Of a DNA stretch of 9,122 nt, positions 1 to 6,038 are shown in pieces. Origin of the DNA: Firmicutes bacterium ADurb.Bin467 (GTDB taxonomy: Bacteria > Bacillota > Clostridia > Christensenellales > Aristaeellaceae). The notes under the pieces were generated by a model. That model was not told where the DNA came from and did no database searches. It saw only the letters and a program-made list of their open reading frames with translations. Positions within the stretch are counted from its first letter, which is position 1. Each line of letters begins with the position of its first letter. The stretch lies in contig MWAC01000280.1 in the NCBI GenBank assembly GCA_002068815.1, positions 1 through 9,122 of the forward strand. The letters are read 5' to 3'. The position numbers and the translations under genes are program-made.

Positions 1-281
1 AGGTGCTCGCGCCCGGCGTTTGTGAAGATCAGGGGCGTCACGCGCTTCCCGGGGAACATCAGCCTATACGTCTCCAAGAGATCCTCGATGCTGTTGTCCC
101 TCGCGACGAGCGACGGCCACGTCACCGTGCGCTTCACCTCGCCGGGCTTGAGCACCTTCTTCGGGCGTAGCGCCTCGAGCCACACGTGCGTGTGGATGTC
201 GATCATCTCGTCCGGAAGGAAATCCCTGAGCTCCTGTTCATACACCTGTCGGTCGCAGTCCGTCACCTGAAAAAGGCCCAT
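1..281 (-). CDS. Amidohydrolase family protein, N-terminal part (runs off window)
   Basis: Probable metal-dependent hydrolase of the amidohydrolase (Amidohydro_2-like) TIM-barrel superfamily. Only the first 93 residues are present; the 3' end lies beyond position 1. What is seen is MIDIHTHVW at residues 26-34, where the H-x-H pair (H30, H32) at the end of the first barrel strand is the usual metal-ligand motif of this superfamily. The ATG is 15 bases after the stop of the upstream MalG-type permease gene, so it is very likely the next gene of the sugar transport operon. A G-rich stretch overlapping that stop codon may act as the ribosome binding site. In such an operon the enzyme could open a sugar lactone or hydrolyse a derivative of the imported compound, but that is inference; the substrate is not visible from the fragment. 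Confidence 0.75.
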   Translation of the reverse strand, partial: MGLFQVTDCDRQVYEQELRDFLPDEMIDIHTHVWLEALRPKKVLKPGEVKRTVTWPSLVARDNSIEDLLETYRLMFPGKRVTPLIFTNAGREH

Positions 282-296
282 GGTTTCAACGCCCCC

Positions 297-1121
297 TTAT
301 CCCTTGATCGCGCCCGCGACCAGTCCCTTGATGAAGTACTTCTGCAAAAGCGCAAACAGCGCGATGATCGGCAGCGACGCCATGATGATGCCCGCGAACG
401 CGTAGCCGTACTCGGACACGTACTGCCCGAAGAACGCGTAGATCGCGACCATCAGCGTGGGCTTTCGCACGTTGTTCAAGATCGACGCGCTGACGAGGTA
501 GTCGTTCCAGATGCCGATGCCCGCGCGGATCAGGCAGGTGGCGGTCACGGGCTTCAAAAGCGGCAGGAAAATCCGCAGGTACACGCCGAACGTCGAGCAG
601 CCGTCGATGTAGGCGGCCTCCTCCAATTCCTTCGGGAGCGTCCGCATGAACCCCGTGTACAAAAACACCGAGAACGGCAGGTTCCACGCCGCCTGGATGA
701 GCACGTTTCCCCAGAGCGAGCCGTAGAGCCCCATGTTCTTGATGAGCACGACGAGCGGTATCAAGGCGCCGATGAACGGTATGACCATCAGCGCGATGAT
801 CGACGAATAGTAGATGCGAAAGCCGCGGTGGTTGATCCGGGCGATCGCGAAGCCCGCGAGCGAGCCGAACAGCACGACCATTGCGAGCGACACGAGCGTG
901 ATGAAGCCGGTGTTCCCCAGCGCCTGAAACAGCTTCATCTTCTTGATCGCGTACGCGTAGTTGTCGAACGAGATCATCTCCGGCCGGACGACGAGCGGGA
1001 ATTTGACGATGTCCGTGCGCTTCTTGAACGCGCCGATCACGAAGTAGTAGATCGGCAGCCAGAACACGGCCGTCGAGAGCGCGAGCGAGAGGGAGCCGAG
1101 GACTCTCTTGAATACTTTCAT
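297..1121 (-). CDS. Carbohydrate ABC transporter permease, MalG type
   Basis: Inner-membrane permease subunit of a CUT1-type sugar ABC importer, 274 residues, the normal length for MalG/AraQ-like proteins. It has an N-terminal membrane segment at about residues 10-31 and further hydrophobic segments near 70-93, 106-127, 138-157, 190-210 and 240-260. The cytoplasmic EAA loop that docks the ATPase is at about 167-192, with the core EEAAYIDGCS and a closing LPLLKP. The WNDY motif (205-208) is typical of the family. The ATG overlaps the stop of the MalF-type gene as TGATG, a classic translational-coupling arrangement. An in-frame reading continues upstream to 1667 but lies inside the MalF gene and has no membrane character, so the start at 1121 is firm. 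The ATPase is not in this window; in Firmicutes a shared MsmK-type ATPase often serves such systems. Confidence 0.95.
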   Translation of the reverse strand: MKVFKRVLGSLSLALSTAVFWLPIYYFVIGAFKKRTDIVKFPLVVRPEMISFDNYAYAIKKMKLFQALGNTGFITLVSLAMVVLFGSLAGFAIARINHRGFRIYYSSIIALMVIPFIGALIPLVVLIKNMGLYGSLWGNVLIQAAWNLPFSVFLYTGFMRTLPKELEEAAYIDGCSTFGVYLRIFLPLLKPVTATCLIRAGIGIWNDYLVSASILNNVRKPTLMVAIYAFFGQYVSEYGYAFAGIIMASLPIIALFALLQKYFIKGLVAGAIKG

Positions 1122-2077
1122 CAGTAGATGTCCTCCCTCTTGCGAAGCACGACGAGCTGCACGAGCGATATCGCCGTGATGATCAGAATCAATATGACGG
1201 CGAGCGCGGAGCCGACCCCGAACTTGCCGGACTGGAACGCGAAGAAATAGATGCGCTGCGTCAGAAGCCTCGTCGAGTAGCCCGGCAGACCGCCGGACAC
1301 GAGCCACGGGAGCTCGTACATCTTGAACGCCGCGATCGACGTCGTGAGCACGTTGATCGTGATCGACGGGGCCATCATCGGAATCGTGATGTGGCGCCGG
1401 ATCTGGCCCATGCTCGCGCCGTCGATCGCCGCGGCCTCGTGAAGCTCGGGGGAGATGCTCTGCAGCCCCGCGAGGAAGATCACGATGCAAAGCCCCGCCT
1501 GCGCCCAGACCGCCGCGAAGATGACCGCGAGGTTCGTCAGTCCGTAGGTTTCCAACCAGTTGACCGGCGAGAGGCCGGCCATCTTCAATATCGCGTTGAT
1601 GACGCCGTTGTTGTAGTTGTACATGATGCGCCAGACGATGCCGACGACCGAGCCGCTCAAAATGCACGGGAAGAACCAGAGCGTGCGGAACAGGCCGCGG
1701 GTGAACCGGCCGCGGTTTTTGCTGTCGAGCGCCAAGGCGAGTATGAACGAGAGCACGATCACGAGCGCGGTCGTGCCGACCGCGAACGCGAGCGTCGCGA
1801 CGGCCATCTGCCAGAAGCCCTCGGTCGAGGGCAGCATCCTGTAGTTGTCAAGCCCTATGTAGGCCATGTCCTTGCTGACGCCGTTCCAATCGTGGAAGCT
1901 GTAGATGACGACGTTGACCAGCGGGACGATGATGAACAGTATGCACAGAAGCGTCGTCGGAACCAGAAACGCGACGCCCGTCCGGATGCGCGCGCGCTCG
2001 AAGCTCGAGTGGCGCTCGAACCTCGAGTGGCGCTCGAACCTCGAGTGGCTCGACCGGGCCGTGTGGGCCTGAGACAT
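1121..2077 (-). CDS. Carbohydrate ABC transporter permease, MalF type
   Basis: Partner permease of the MalG-type subunit, 318 residues. Hydrophobic segments lie near residues 35-60, 90-117, 131-155, 183-205, 236-255 and 287-311. The EAA loop is at about 212-237 (HEAAAIDGAS, ending IPMMAP). The start at 2077 is chosen because GAGGTG lies about six bases upstream and because the reading frame further upstream overlaps the binding-protein gene. Its stop overlaps the next start by one base. The odd part is the N-terminus: before the first membrane helix there are about 30 hydrophilic, Ser/His/Arg-rich residues containing three copies of a hexapeptide (HSRFER, HSRFER, HSSFER at 11-28). The repeats come from 18-bp tandem DNA repeats and are not part of the known fold. 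They would sit on the cytoplasmic side. Confidence 0.95.
   Translation of the reverse strand: MSQAHTARSSHSRFERHSRFERHSSFERARIRTGVAFLVPTTLLCILFIIVPLVNVVIYSFHDWNGVSKDMAYIGLDNYRMLPSTEGFWQMAVATLAFAVGTTALVIVLSFILALALDSKNRGRFTRGLFRTLWFFPCILSGSVVGIVWRIMYNYNNGVINAILKMAGLSPVNWLETYGLTNLAVIFAAVWAQAGLCIVIFLAGLQSISPELHEAAAIDGASMGQIRRHITIPMMAPSITINVLTTSIAAFKMYELPWLVSGGLPGYSTRLLTQRIYFFAFQSGKFGVGSALAVILILIITAISLVQLVVLRKREDIY
1995..2048. repeat. Three 18-bp tandem repeats inside the MalF-type gene
   Basis: Three adjacent 18-base units begin at 1995, 2013 and 2031. Units two and three are identical, and unit one differs from them at a single base (G for C at the ninth position). A further partial copy, ctcgacc, follows. 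Each unit contains CTCGAG. Because 18 is a multiple of three, copy-number change would keep the frame and only add or remove a hexapeptide in the cytoplasmic N-terminus of the permease. Confidence 0.9.
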
Positions 2078-2103
2078 GTCTTTCACCTCGAAACTCGGAA
2101 TTT

Positions 2104-2131
2104 CCGAAGGGGGCGCGGGCGCCCCCTTCGG
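2104..2131 (-). promoter_or_regulatory. Intercistronic hairpin between binding protein and MalF genes
   Basis: A perfect inverted repeat with 13-base arms (2104-2116 and 2119-2131) and a 2-base centre fills the gap between the binding-protein stop (2140) and the MalF ribosome binding site. On the transcribed strand the sequence after the hairpin is AAATTCCGAG, without a U-run, so it is not a standard terminator. In many sugar ABC operons a stable hairpin at this place protects the 3' end of the binding-protein message and lowers permease expression. That role here is inferred from position and stability. Confidence 0.75.
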
Positions 2132-2139
2132 GAGAGGAA

Positions 2140-3420
2140 TTACTGGGCGGCCCTGTTGTAGGTCTTGAGGTATTGGTCGATCTCCTGGATGGCGGCGGCG
2201 GCGTCCTTGTTTCCGCCGTAGACGTCCTTCAGGGTCGTGCACGCGGCGTCCATGAACTCGTTCGTCCAGATGTTGAAGCCCATCTTCACGAACATCGCGG
2301 CGTTCATCGCCGGCACGATCTCGGCGATCGCGGACGGGAGAACGATCTGATCCTCGGTCATCGTATCCAGCACCGGCACGGTGCCGCGCGCGTTCTGGAT
2401 GATCTTGAAGTTCTCGGGCTGGAACAGCCAGTTGAAGAAGATTTCGCGGGCCTCGACGACCTCGGGGGACGCCTCGGCCGCCGACAGGCCGAACGCGGTC
2501 TCCGGGGACACCGAGATCCAGACGCCCTTGCCGGCCTCGTTGAACGGCGCGAGCGTGGCCTTGACGTACTTCGCGTCGCCCGCGGCGGTCTCGATGCCGC
2601 TGCAGATGTTGTTCGCGGTCCAGTTGCCGGCGACGCACATCGCGACGATGCCGTCGGTCATCGCGGCGGTCACGTCGTCCTCGGTCATCGCGCCGGTGCC
2701 GGTCAGCATGTAGGGCGCAATCTGGGCGAGGTGCTCGGCGATCTTCGGGTACTTGAGGAAGTCGAACGTCCCGGCCATGAACTGCTCCTCGTAGACGCCC
2801 AGGCCCAATTCGTCGCCGGCGACGTTTCCGATGATCAGCTCGAGAAGCATCCAGCAGGTCGTCGTCTTGTCGCCCGCGAGCGTCAAGGGCGCGATGCCGG
2901 TCTTCGTCTTGATGTCCTCGCAGCACTGGATGAACTCATCCCAGTTCTCGGGGACCTTCGTCCAGCCGGCATCCTCGAGTATCTTCATGTTCAGGTACAA
3001 GGTCGAGAACGCCGCGCCCTGCGTCAGGCCGAACAGCTTCCCGTTGTAGGTGAACGCGTCGCGGTACGCCTGCGGGATGTGCTGCGACACCTCGAGCGTG
3101 TTCAGGTCCGCCAGCAGCCCCGCGTCGACGGCGTCGTAGAACGTGGACAGGTTGTCCACCTGCCAGACGTCCGGCGTGTCCTCCGCGGCGATGTGGGCGA
3201 TGATGTAATCCATGTTCTTTTCGCCGAGGCCCACGGCCTCGAGGGTGATCCACGGGTACTCCTCTTCAAACTTGGGCTTCATGAACTCGTCCCAGGCGTC
3301 GGACCAGTCGGTCTGCACGATCCAGGTCTCCAGCACGACGGGGGTCTTCTGCTCGGCGATGCCCGCCGTCATGGCGAACGCCAGCAAAAGCGCCAGCAAC
3401 AGGGCAGCGATCTTCCTCAT
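2140..3420 (-). CDS. Extracellular sugar-binding protein of ABC transporter
   Basis: Solute-binding protein (SBP family 1, MalE/UgpB-like), 426 residues, usual length. It would capture the sugar outside the membrane and deliver it to the two permeases encoded downstream. The N-terminus is a signal peptide: MRKIAA, a Leu/Ala-rich core to about residue 18, then AGIA with probable signal peptidase I cleavage after A22. There is no lipobox cysteine, so it would not be lipid-anchored, unlike most Firmicutes binding proteins. Family features include PDVWQVDN early in the mature domain, a GLTQGAAFSTLYLN strand, the WDEF segment, and the AARGT-like NARGTVPV motif near the C-terminal third. The start is supported by AAGGAGGAAA about seven bases upstream. 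Ligand unknown; the adjacent FGGY kinase suggests a monosaccharide, polyol or small glycoside. Confidence 0.95.
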   Translation of the reverse strand: MRKIAALLLALLLAFAMTAGIAEQKTPVVLETWIVQTDWSDAWDEFMKPKFEEEYPWITLEAVGLGEKNMDYIIAHIAAEDTPDVWQVDNLSTFYDAVDAGLLADLNTLEVSQHIPQAYRDAFTYNGKLFGLTQGAAFSTLYLNMKILEDAGWTKVPENWDEFIQCCEDIKTKTGIAPLTLAGDKTTTCWMLLELIIGNVAGDELGLGVYEEQFMAGTFDFLKYPKIAEHLAQIAPYMLTGTGAMTEDDVTAAMTDGIVAMCVAGNWTANNICSGIETAAGDAKYVKATLAPFNEAGKGVWISVSPETAFGLSAAEASPEVVEAREIFFNWLFQPENFKIIQNARGTVPVLDTMTEDQIVLPSAIAEIVPAMNAAMFVKMGFNIWTNEFMDAACTTLKDVYGGNKDAAAAIQEIDQYLKTYNRAAQ

Positions 3421-3426
3421 GGCTCT

Positions 3427-3490
3427 TTTCCTCCTTCAATTTTCGGTCGTCTTGGGCGTCGTGGGGCGTTTTGGCGAAAGTTTCCTCCTT
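3427..3490 (-). promoter_or_regulatory. Duplicated Shine-Dalgarno sequence upstream of binding-protein gene
   Basis: On the minus strand the 10-mer AAGGAGGAAA occurs twice, at 3436-3427 and 3490-3481, exactly 54 bases apart. The proximal copy is the ribosome binding site of the binding-protein gene. The distal copy has no ATG, GTG or TTG within the following dozen bases, so it is an orphan. Orphan Shine-Dalgarno sequences in 5' leaders are known in Bacillus to bind ribosomes and protect mRNA (STAB-SD). That function is inferred here. Confidence 0.55.
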
Positions 3491-3499
3491 ACATATCAT

Positions 3500-3517
3500 T
3501 TTTGTCGTGCGACAAAA
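3500..3517. promoter_or_regulatory. Perfect palindromic element in the kinase-binding protein gap
   Basis: TTTTGTCGTGCGACAAAA has 8-base perfect arms around a 2-base centre, just after the kinase stop codon. The stem is short and AT-rich at its ends, and no U-run follows on the transcribed strand, so it looks more like a protein-binding site than a terminator. Its edge gives ATTTTTG (3498-3504), the same heptamer seen in the operator-like elements upstream of the kinase (5053-5059) and the isomerase genes (7251-7257). No convincing promoter was found beside it. Confidence 0.45.
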
Positions 3518-3521
3518 TCGA

Positions 3522-4991
3522 TCAATTCCGGTACAGCTCGCTCAAAGCGCAGGCCCTGCGCTTGAAAATCCGAAAGTGCTCGGCATACCGGGCGGGGTCC
3601 GGCGAGAAAATGCGCTCGCCGACTTCGATTCGGGACGCGCCCTCCTCGAGCGACGGGAACACGCCGCCTCCGGCGCCGGCCATCACCGCCGCGCCGACGG
3701 GCGCGAGGTCGAAGGCGGTCAGCGTCCTGACCTCGCAGTTCGCGATGTCGGCGACCATCTGCGCCCACAGCGCGCTCTTCGACGCGCCGCCCGCGAGCTT
3801 CAAAGACGGTATCGGGAATTTTTGGCGGAACGACTCGAGCACCCACGCCGCCTGCATCGCGACCCCCTCCATGACCGCGCGCGCGATGTCGAAGCGGTCG
3901 TGCGAGAGGTCGAGACCGAGGAACGCCGCCTTGCAGTCCGGGTTCCGGAGCGGAAACGCGCCGCCGTTGAAGTACGGATAGAAGAACAGCCCGTTCGCGC
4001 CGGGGTTGCGCTCGGCGGCGATGGAGTCGATCTCGGAATAGGGGAGGCCGCCCTCCCTTTCCGACGAGGCGACGCCGGTGCGGAACCAGTCGAGGCAGAC
4101 GCCGCCGGCCGAGATCGCGACCATCGAGCCCCAGTTGCCCGCCGCGGGGATCGACTGCGAGAAGCCCGACGAGAAGTCCGGCTCGTCCGTCAGCGCGGTG
4201 ATGACCCACGCGGTGCCGGTGCCCACGAGCACCTCGCCCGCGCGCGTGATGCCCGCGCCGAGCAGCGCCGCGTATTGGTCGTGCGCCCCGGAGACGAGCA
4301 GCGCGGACTTCGGAAGCCCGAGCTCCTCGGCGACCGAGGGCAGGAGCGTCCCGACCGGTTGGCCGGACGGCACGATCTCGGCGAGCATGCGCTCGTCGAT
4401 GCCGAGAAAATCGAGTATCGCCGGGTCGTAGGCGCGGCGGCGGATGTCGGTCAATTGGTTGATGCCGGCGTCCGACGGGTCGACCGCGGCGCGGCCGGTC
4501 ATCCGGAGCGATATGTAGTCGGGGACGGACAGGAACTTTGCCGTCTTTTCGAACACGTCCGGACGGTTGTCGCGCAGCCACTTGATCTGCATCGCGTTGA
4601 GCCCCCGGCCGAGCTTCCAGCCCGATTTCTGATACATGTAGTCCTCGCCGAAGCGCGAGGCGAACTGCCTCCGCTGCTCCTCGCAGCGGACGTCGCTCCA
4701 GACGAGCGCCGGGTGGAGCGGCCGGAAATATTCGTCGACCGGGACGAGCGTGCCGCCCTGCAGCGAGAGCGACAGCGCGACGACGGATTCCTCGCGCCCC
4801 GAAGCGACCGCGCGCACGGTCTTTGTAAGCGCGCGCCACCAGTCCTCGGGGTCCTGCTCGCAGCGGCCGGCGCCCGGCGTGTTGAGCGCGTAGCCGGAGT
4901 ACGCGTGCGCGACGATCCGCCCCGCCTCCGAAACGAGGTTGCTCTTGAGACCCGTCGTCCCGATGTCGATGCCGATCAGGGTTCTGTCCAT
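3522..4991 (-). CDS. FGGY-family carbohydrate kinase (xylulokinase-like)
   Basis: ATP-dependent cytoplasmic kinase that phosphorylates an imported sugar or polyol; 489 residues, normal for FGGY kinases. The N-terminal domain starts with the phosphate-binding GIDIGTTGLK (7-16), followed by CEQDPEDWW (44-52). GAHDQ with D238 is the likely catalytic base. The C-terminal domain shows the second FGGY signature, LAGGASKSALWAQMVADI (399-416), and EGVA at 375-378. In place of the GQMHG motif of xylulokinase it has LSLQGGT (75-81), followed by VPVD and ALVWSDVR, so D-xylulose is not assured as substrate; ribulo-, erythrulo- or other keto-sugars remain possible. The start is supported by GGAGG five to six bases upstream and a promoter behind it. 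It is the first gene of the transport operon and faces the DeoR regulator, its likely repressor. Confidence 0.93.
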   Translation of the reverse strand: MDRTLIGIDIGTTGLKSNLVSEAGRIVAHAYSGYALNTPGAGRCEQDPEDWWRALTKTVRAVASGREESVVALSLSLQGGTLVPVDEYFRPLHPALVWSDVRCEEQRRQFASRFGEDYMYQKSGWKLGRGLNAMQIKWLRDNRPDVFEKTAKFLSVPDYISLRMTGRAAVDPSDAGINQLTDIRRRAYDPAILDFLGIDERMLAEIVPSGQPVGTLLPSVAEELGLPKSALLVSGAHDQYAALLGAGITRAGEVLVGTGTAWVITALTDEPDFSSGFSQSIPAAGNWGSMVAISAGGVCLDWFRTGVASSEREGGLPYSEIDSIAAERNPGANGLFFYPYFNGGAFPLRNPDCKAAFLGLDLSHDRFDIARAVMEGVAMQAAWVLESFRQKFPIPSLKLAGGASKSALWAQMVADIANCEVRTLTAFDLAPVGAAVMAGAGGGVFPSLEEGASRIEVGERIFSPDPARYAEHFRIFKRRACALSELYRN

Positions 4992-5021
4992 ATGCCCTCC
5001 GCGGAATGGCAGTCCAAGCTC

Positions 5022-5050
5022 ATCTTAGCGCATAACCGGCGGATTGTCAA
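5022..5050 (-). promoter_or_regulatory. Sigma-A-type promoter of the kinase-transporter operon
   Basis: Read on the minus strand, TTGACA (5050-5045) is followed after 17 bases by TAAGAT (5027-5022). The -35 is perfect and the -10 matches four of six consensus positions. Transcription would start near 5015, giving a leader of about 25 bases that holds the kinase ribosome binding site. Confidence 0.8.
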
Positions 5051-5052
5051 GA

Positions 5053-5100
5053 ATTTTTGATTGTTTCGGTCATGTTTTTGATGTTCTTTTCCGAAACAAT
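5053..5100. promoter_or_regulatory. Operator-like repeats between the divergent promoters
   Basis: Two layered repeats lie directly upstream of the kinase -35. First, a perfect 10-base inverted repeat, ATTGTTTCGG (5060-5069) and CCGAAACAAT (5091-5100), has arms centred 31 bases apart, about three helical turns. Second, a direct repeat TTTTTGAT at 5054-5061 and 5075-5082 is spaced 21 bases, about two turns. On the minus strand the latter reads ATCAAAAA, close to the WRAYCAADARD direct repeats I recall for the DeoR-family regulator IolR. The natural candidate ligand is the DeoR-type protein encoded next to it. Both repeats lie outside the -35/-10 boxes, so repression by looping, or activation, is possible. 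Confidence 0.65.
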
Positions 5101-5143
5101 GCCAAATCATCGCAAACATGGCGCTTCCGGAGGCTCGCGGCGC

Positions 5144-5173
5144 TTGACACATGCGCGCCGTTTTTGGTATACT
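5144..5173 (+). promoter_or_regulatory. Strong promoter of the DeoR-family regulator
   Basis: TTGACA (5144-5149), an 18-base spacer and TATACT (5168-5173) preceded by TGG (an extended -10). Transcription is expected to start near 5180. An ATG at 5151 lies between the -35 and -10 and therefore cannot be the start codon of the regulator, if this promoter is the one used. Confidence 0.85.
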
Positions 5174-5210
5174 TTCCCCGGACAAACTATTGCGATGGGC
5201 GGAGATTTCT

Positions 5211-5999
5211 TTGGTCAAGAAGAGCCTTCGGGAGAGCTATCTGCTGAACATGCTCAAGTCCACGGGGCAGATCACGACGAACAACGCCATGCAGATGCTG
5301 GATGTCTCCGAGGCGACCGCGCGGCGGCTGTTCGCCGAGATGGAGCGGTCGGGCGTCGCCGTGCGCAGCTACGGCGGCATACGGCTCGCGCCGCGGACGA
5401 TGAACTACTCGTTTGAGCAGAACGAGCGCGTGTACAGCCAGGAGAAGCAGCGCATCGGGCGGATGGCGGCGATGTTTGTCGAGGACGGCGACACGATCTA
5501 CCTCGACTGCGGCACGACCGTGTTCCAGATGACGCTGGCGCTCTCCGACCGCATCGCCGAGTGGGAGTTCGAATCGCTGAACATCGTGACGAACTCGATC
5601 GCGAACGTGCAGGCGATCGCGCCGTCGCCGAAGTGCCGGGTGATCCTGGTCGGCGGCGAGTACGACAGCGCGCGGCGCGACTTCTCGGGGCCGCTGACGG
5701 AGAAGTACATCGCGCCGTTCCACTTCACGAAGTGCTTCTTCGGCTGCGACGGCACGTCGCCGAAGATGGGGTTCTCGTCGAATCAGGTCAGCATCTCGAG
5801 CCTCAACACGCACGTGATGGAGCGGTCGGACTTCACCTGCGTGCTGCTCGACGGCAGCAAGCTCAACAAGTGCTCGCTCGTGACCTACGCGAGGCTCGAG
5901 GACGTCGACGCGATCGTGACCGACAGGGAGCCCGAGGGGGAGATCAAGGACGCGCTCTTCGACGCCGGGGTCCGGGTCAACGTCGCAAACCCCGAATAA
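5211..5999 (+). CDS. DeoR-family transcriptional regulator
   Basis: DNA-binding regulator of sugar metabolism, 262 residues from the proposed TTG start, normal for the family (about 250-260). A winged helix-turn-helix occupies roughly residues 5-60, with DVSEATARRLFAEMERSG (31-48) as the helix-turn-helix and VRSYGGIRL as the wing. The effector-sensing DeoRC domain follows from about 78, with the DCGTT phosphate-sugar binding motif at 99-103, a TNS segment at 127-129, and VGGEYD at 147-152. The canonical TIRRDL recognition helix is altered to TARRLF. The TTG at 5211 is preferred because GGAG lies six bases upstream, translation starts right before the domain, and the ATG at 5151 is inside the promoter. 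It is divergent from the kinase operon and ends in its own terminator. Family members usually bind a phosphorylated sugar, which here could be the kinase product. Confidence 0.93.
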   Translation: MVKKSLRESYLLNMLKSTGQITTNNAMQMLDVSEATARRLFAEMERSGVAVRSYGGIRLAPRTMNYSFEQNERVYSQEKQRIGRMAAMFVEDGDTIYLDCGTTVFQMTLALSDRIAEWEFESLNIVTNSIANVQAIAPSPKCRVILVGGEYDSARRDFSGPLTEKYIAPFHFTKCFFGCDGTSPKMGFSSNQVSISSLNTHVMERSDFTCVLLDGSKLNKCSLVTYARLEDVDAIVTDREPEGEIKDALFDAGVRVNVANPE

Positions 6000-6004
6000 G
6001 CACG

Positions 6005-6038
6005 CCAACCTCCGGACAAAGCCCGGAGGTCGGTTTTT
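6005..6038 (+). terminator. Intrinsic terminator of the DeoR gene
   Basis: ACCTCCGG (6008-6015) pairs perfectly with CCGGAGGT (6023-6030) around a 7-base loop. The stem continues past one mismatch with CC/GG (6005-6006 and 6032-6033), and TTTTT follows at 6034-6038. The U-run touches the stop codon of the convergent YjbQ gene. On the minus strand no U-run follows the hairpin, so it works mainly for the regulator. Confidence 0.88.

Noticed and set aside
186..1127. 313-codon plus-strand open frame across the MalG-type gene
   Set aside because: Antisense shadow of a permease with intact EAA loop; composition is Arg/Asp/Glu/His-rich and nothing recognisable.
1121..2926. 601-codon version of the MalF-type gene
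   Set aside because: The added part overlaps the binding-protein gene out of frame. A good ribosome binding site and the membrane protein begin at 2077.
3500..3517. Palindrome as an intrinsic terminator of the kinase gene
   Set aside because: The loop would be two bases, the stem has AT ends and no U-run follows. The downstream genes also lack a visible promoter, so transcription probably reads through.
2173..3981. 602-codon open frame on the plus strand
   Set aside because: It lies antisense to the well-recognised binding-protein and kinase genes, is Arg/Asp/Val-rich low-information sequence, and arises from GC-rich third positions of those genes.
3471..5060. 529-codon plus-strand and 447-codon minus-strand open frames over the kinase gene
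   Set aside because: Both are out-of-frame readings of the FGGY kinase, which has clear family motifs in frame 3522-4991.
5151..5210. ATG at 5151 as the DeoR start
   Set aside because: It falls between the -35 (5144-5149) and -10 (5168-5173), upstream of the likely transcription start. TTG at 5211 has a good ribosome binding site and fits the family's N-terminus.
4976..5218. 80-codon minus-strand open frame over the divergent promoter region
   Set aside because: It covers both promoters and the operator repeats and has no recognisable sequence.
5187..6008. 273-codon minus-strand open frame antisense to the DeoR gene
   Set aside because: Shadow of the DeoR gene, which has helix-turn-helix and DCGTT motifs in the plus frame, its own promoter and terminator.
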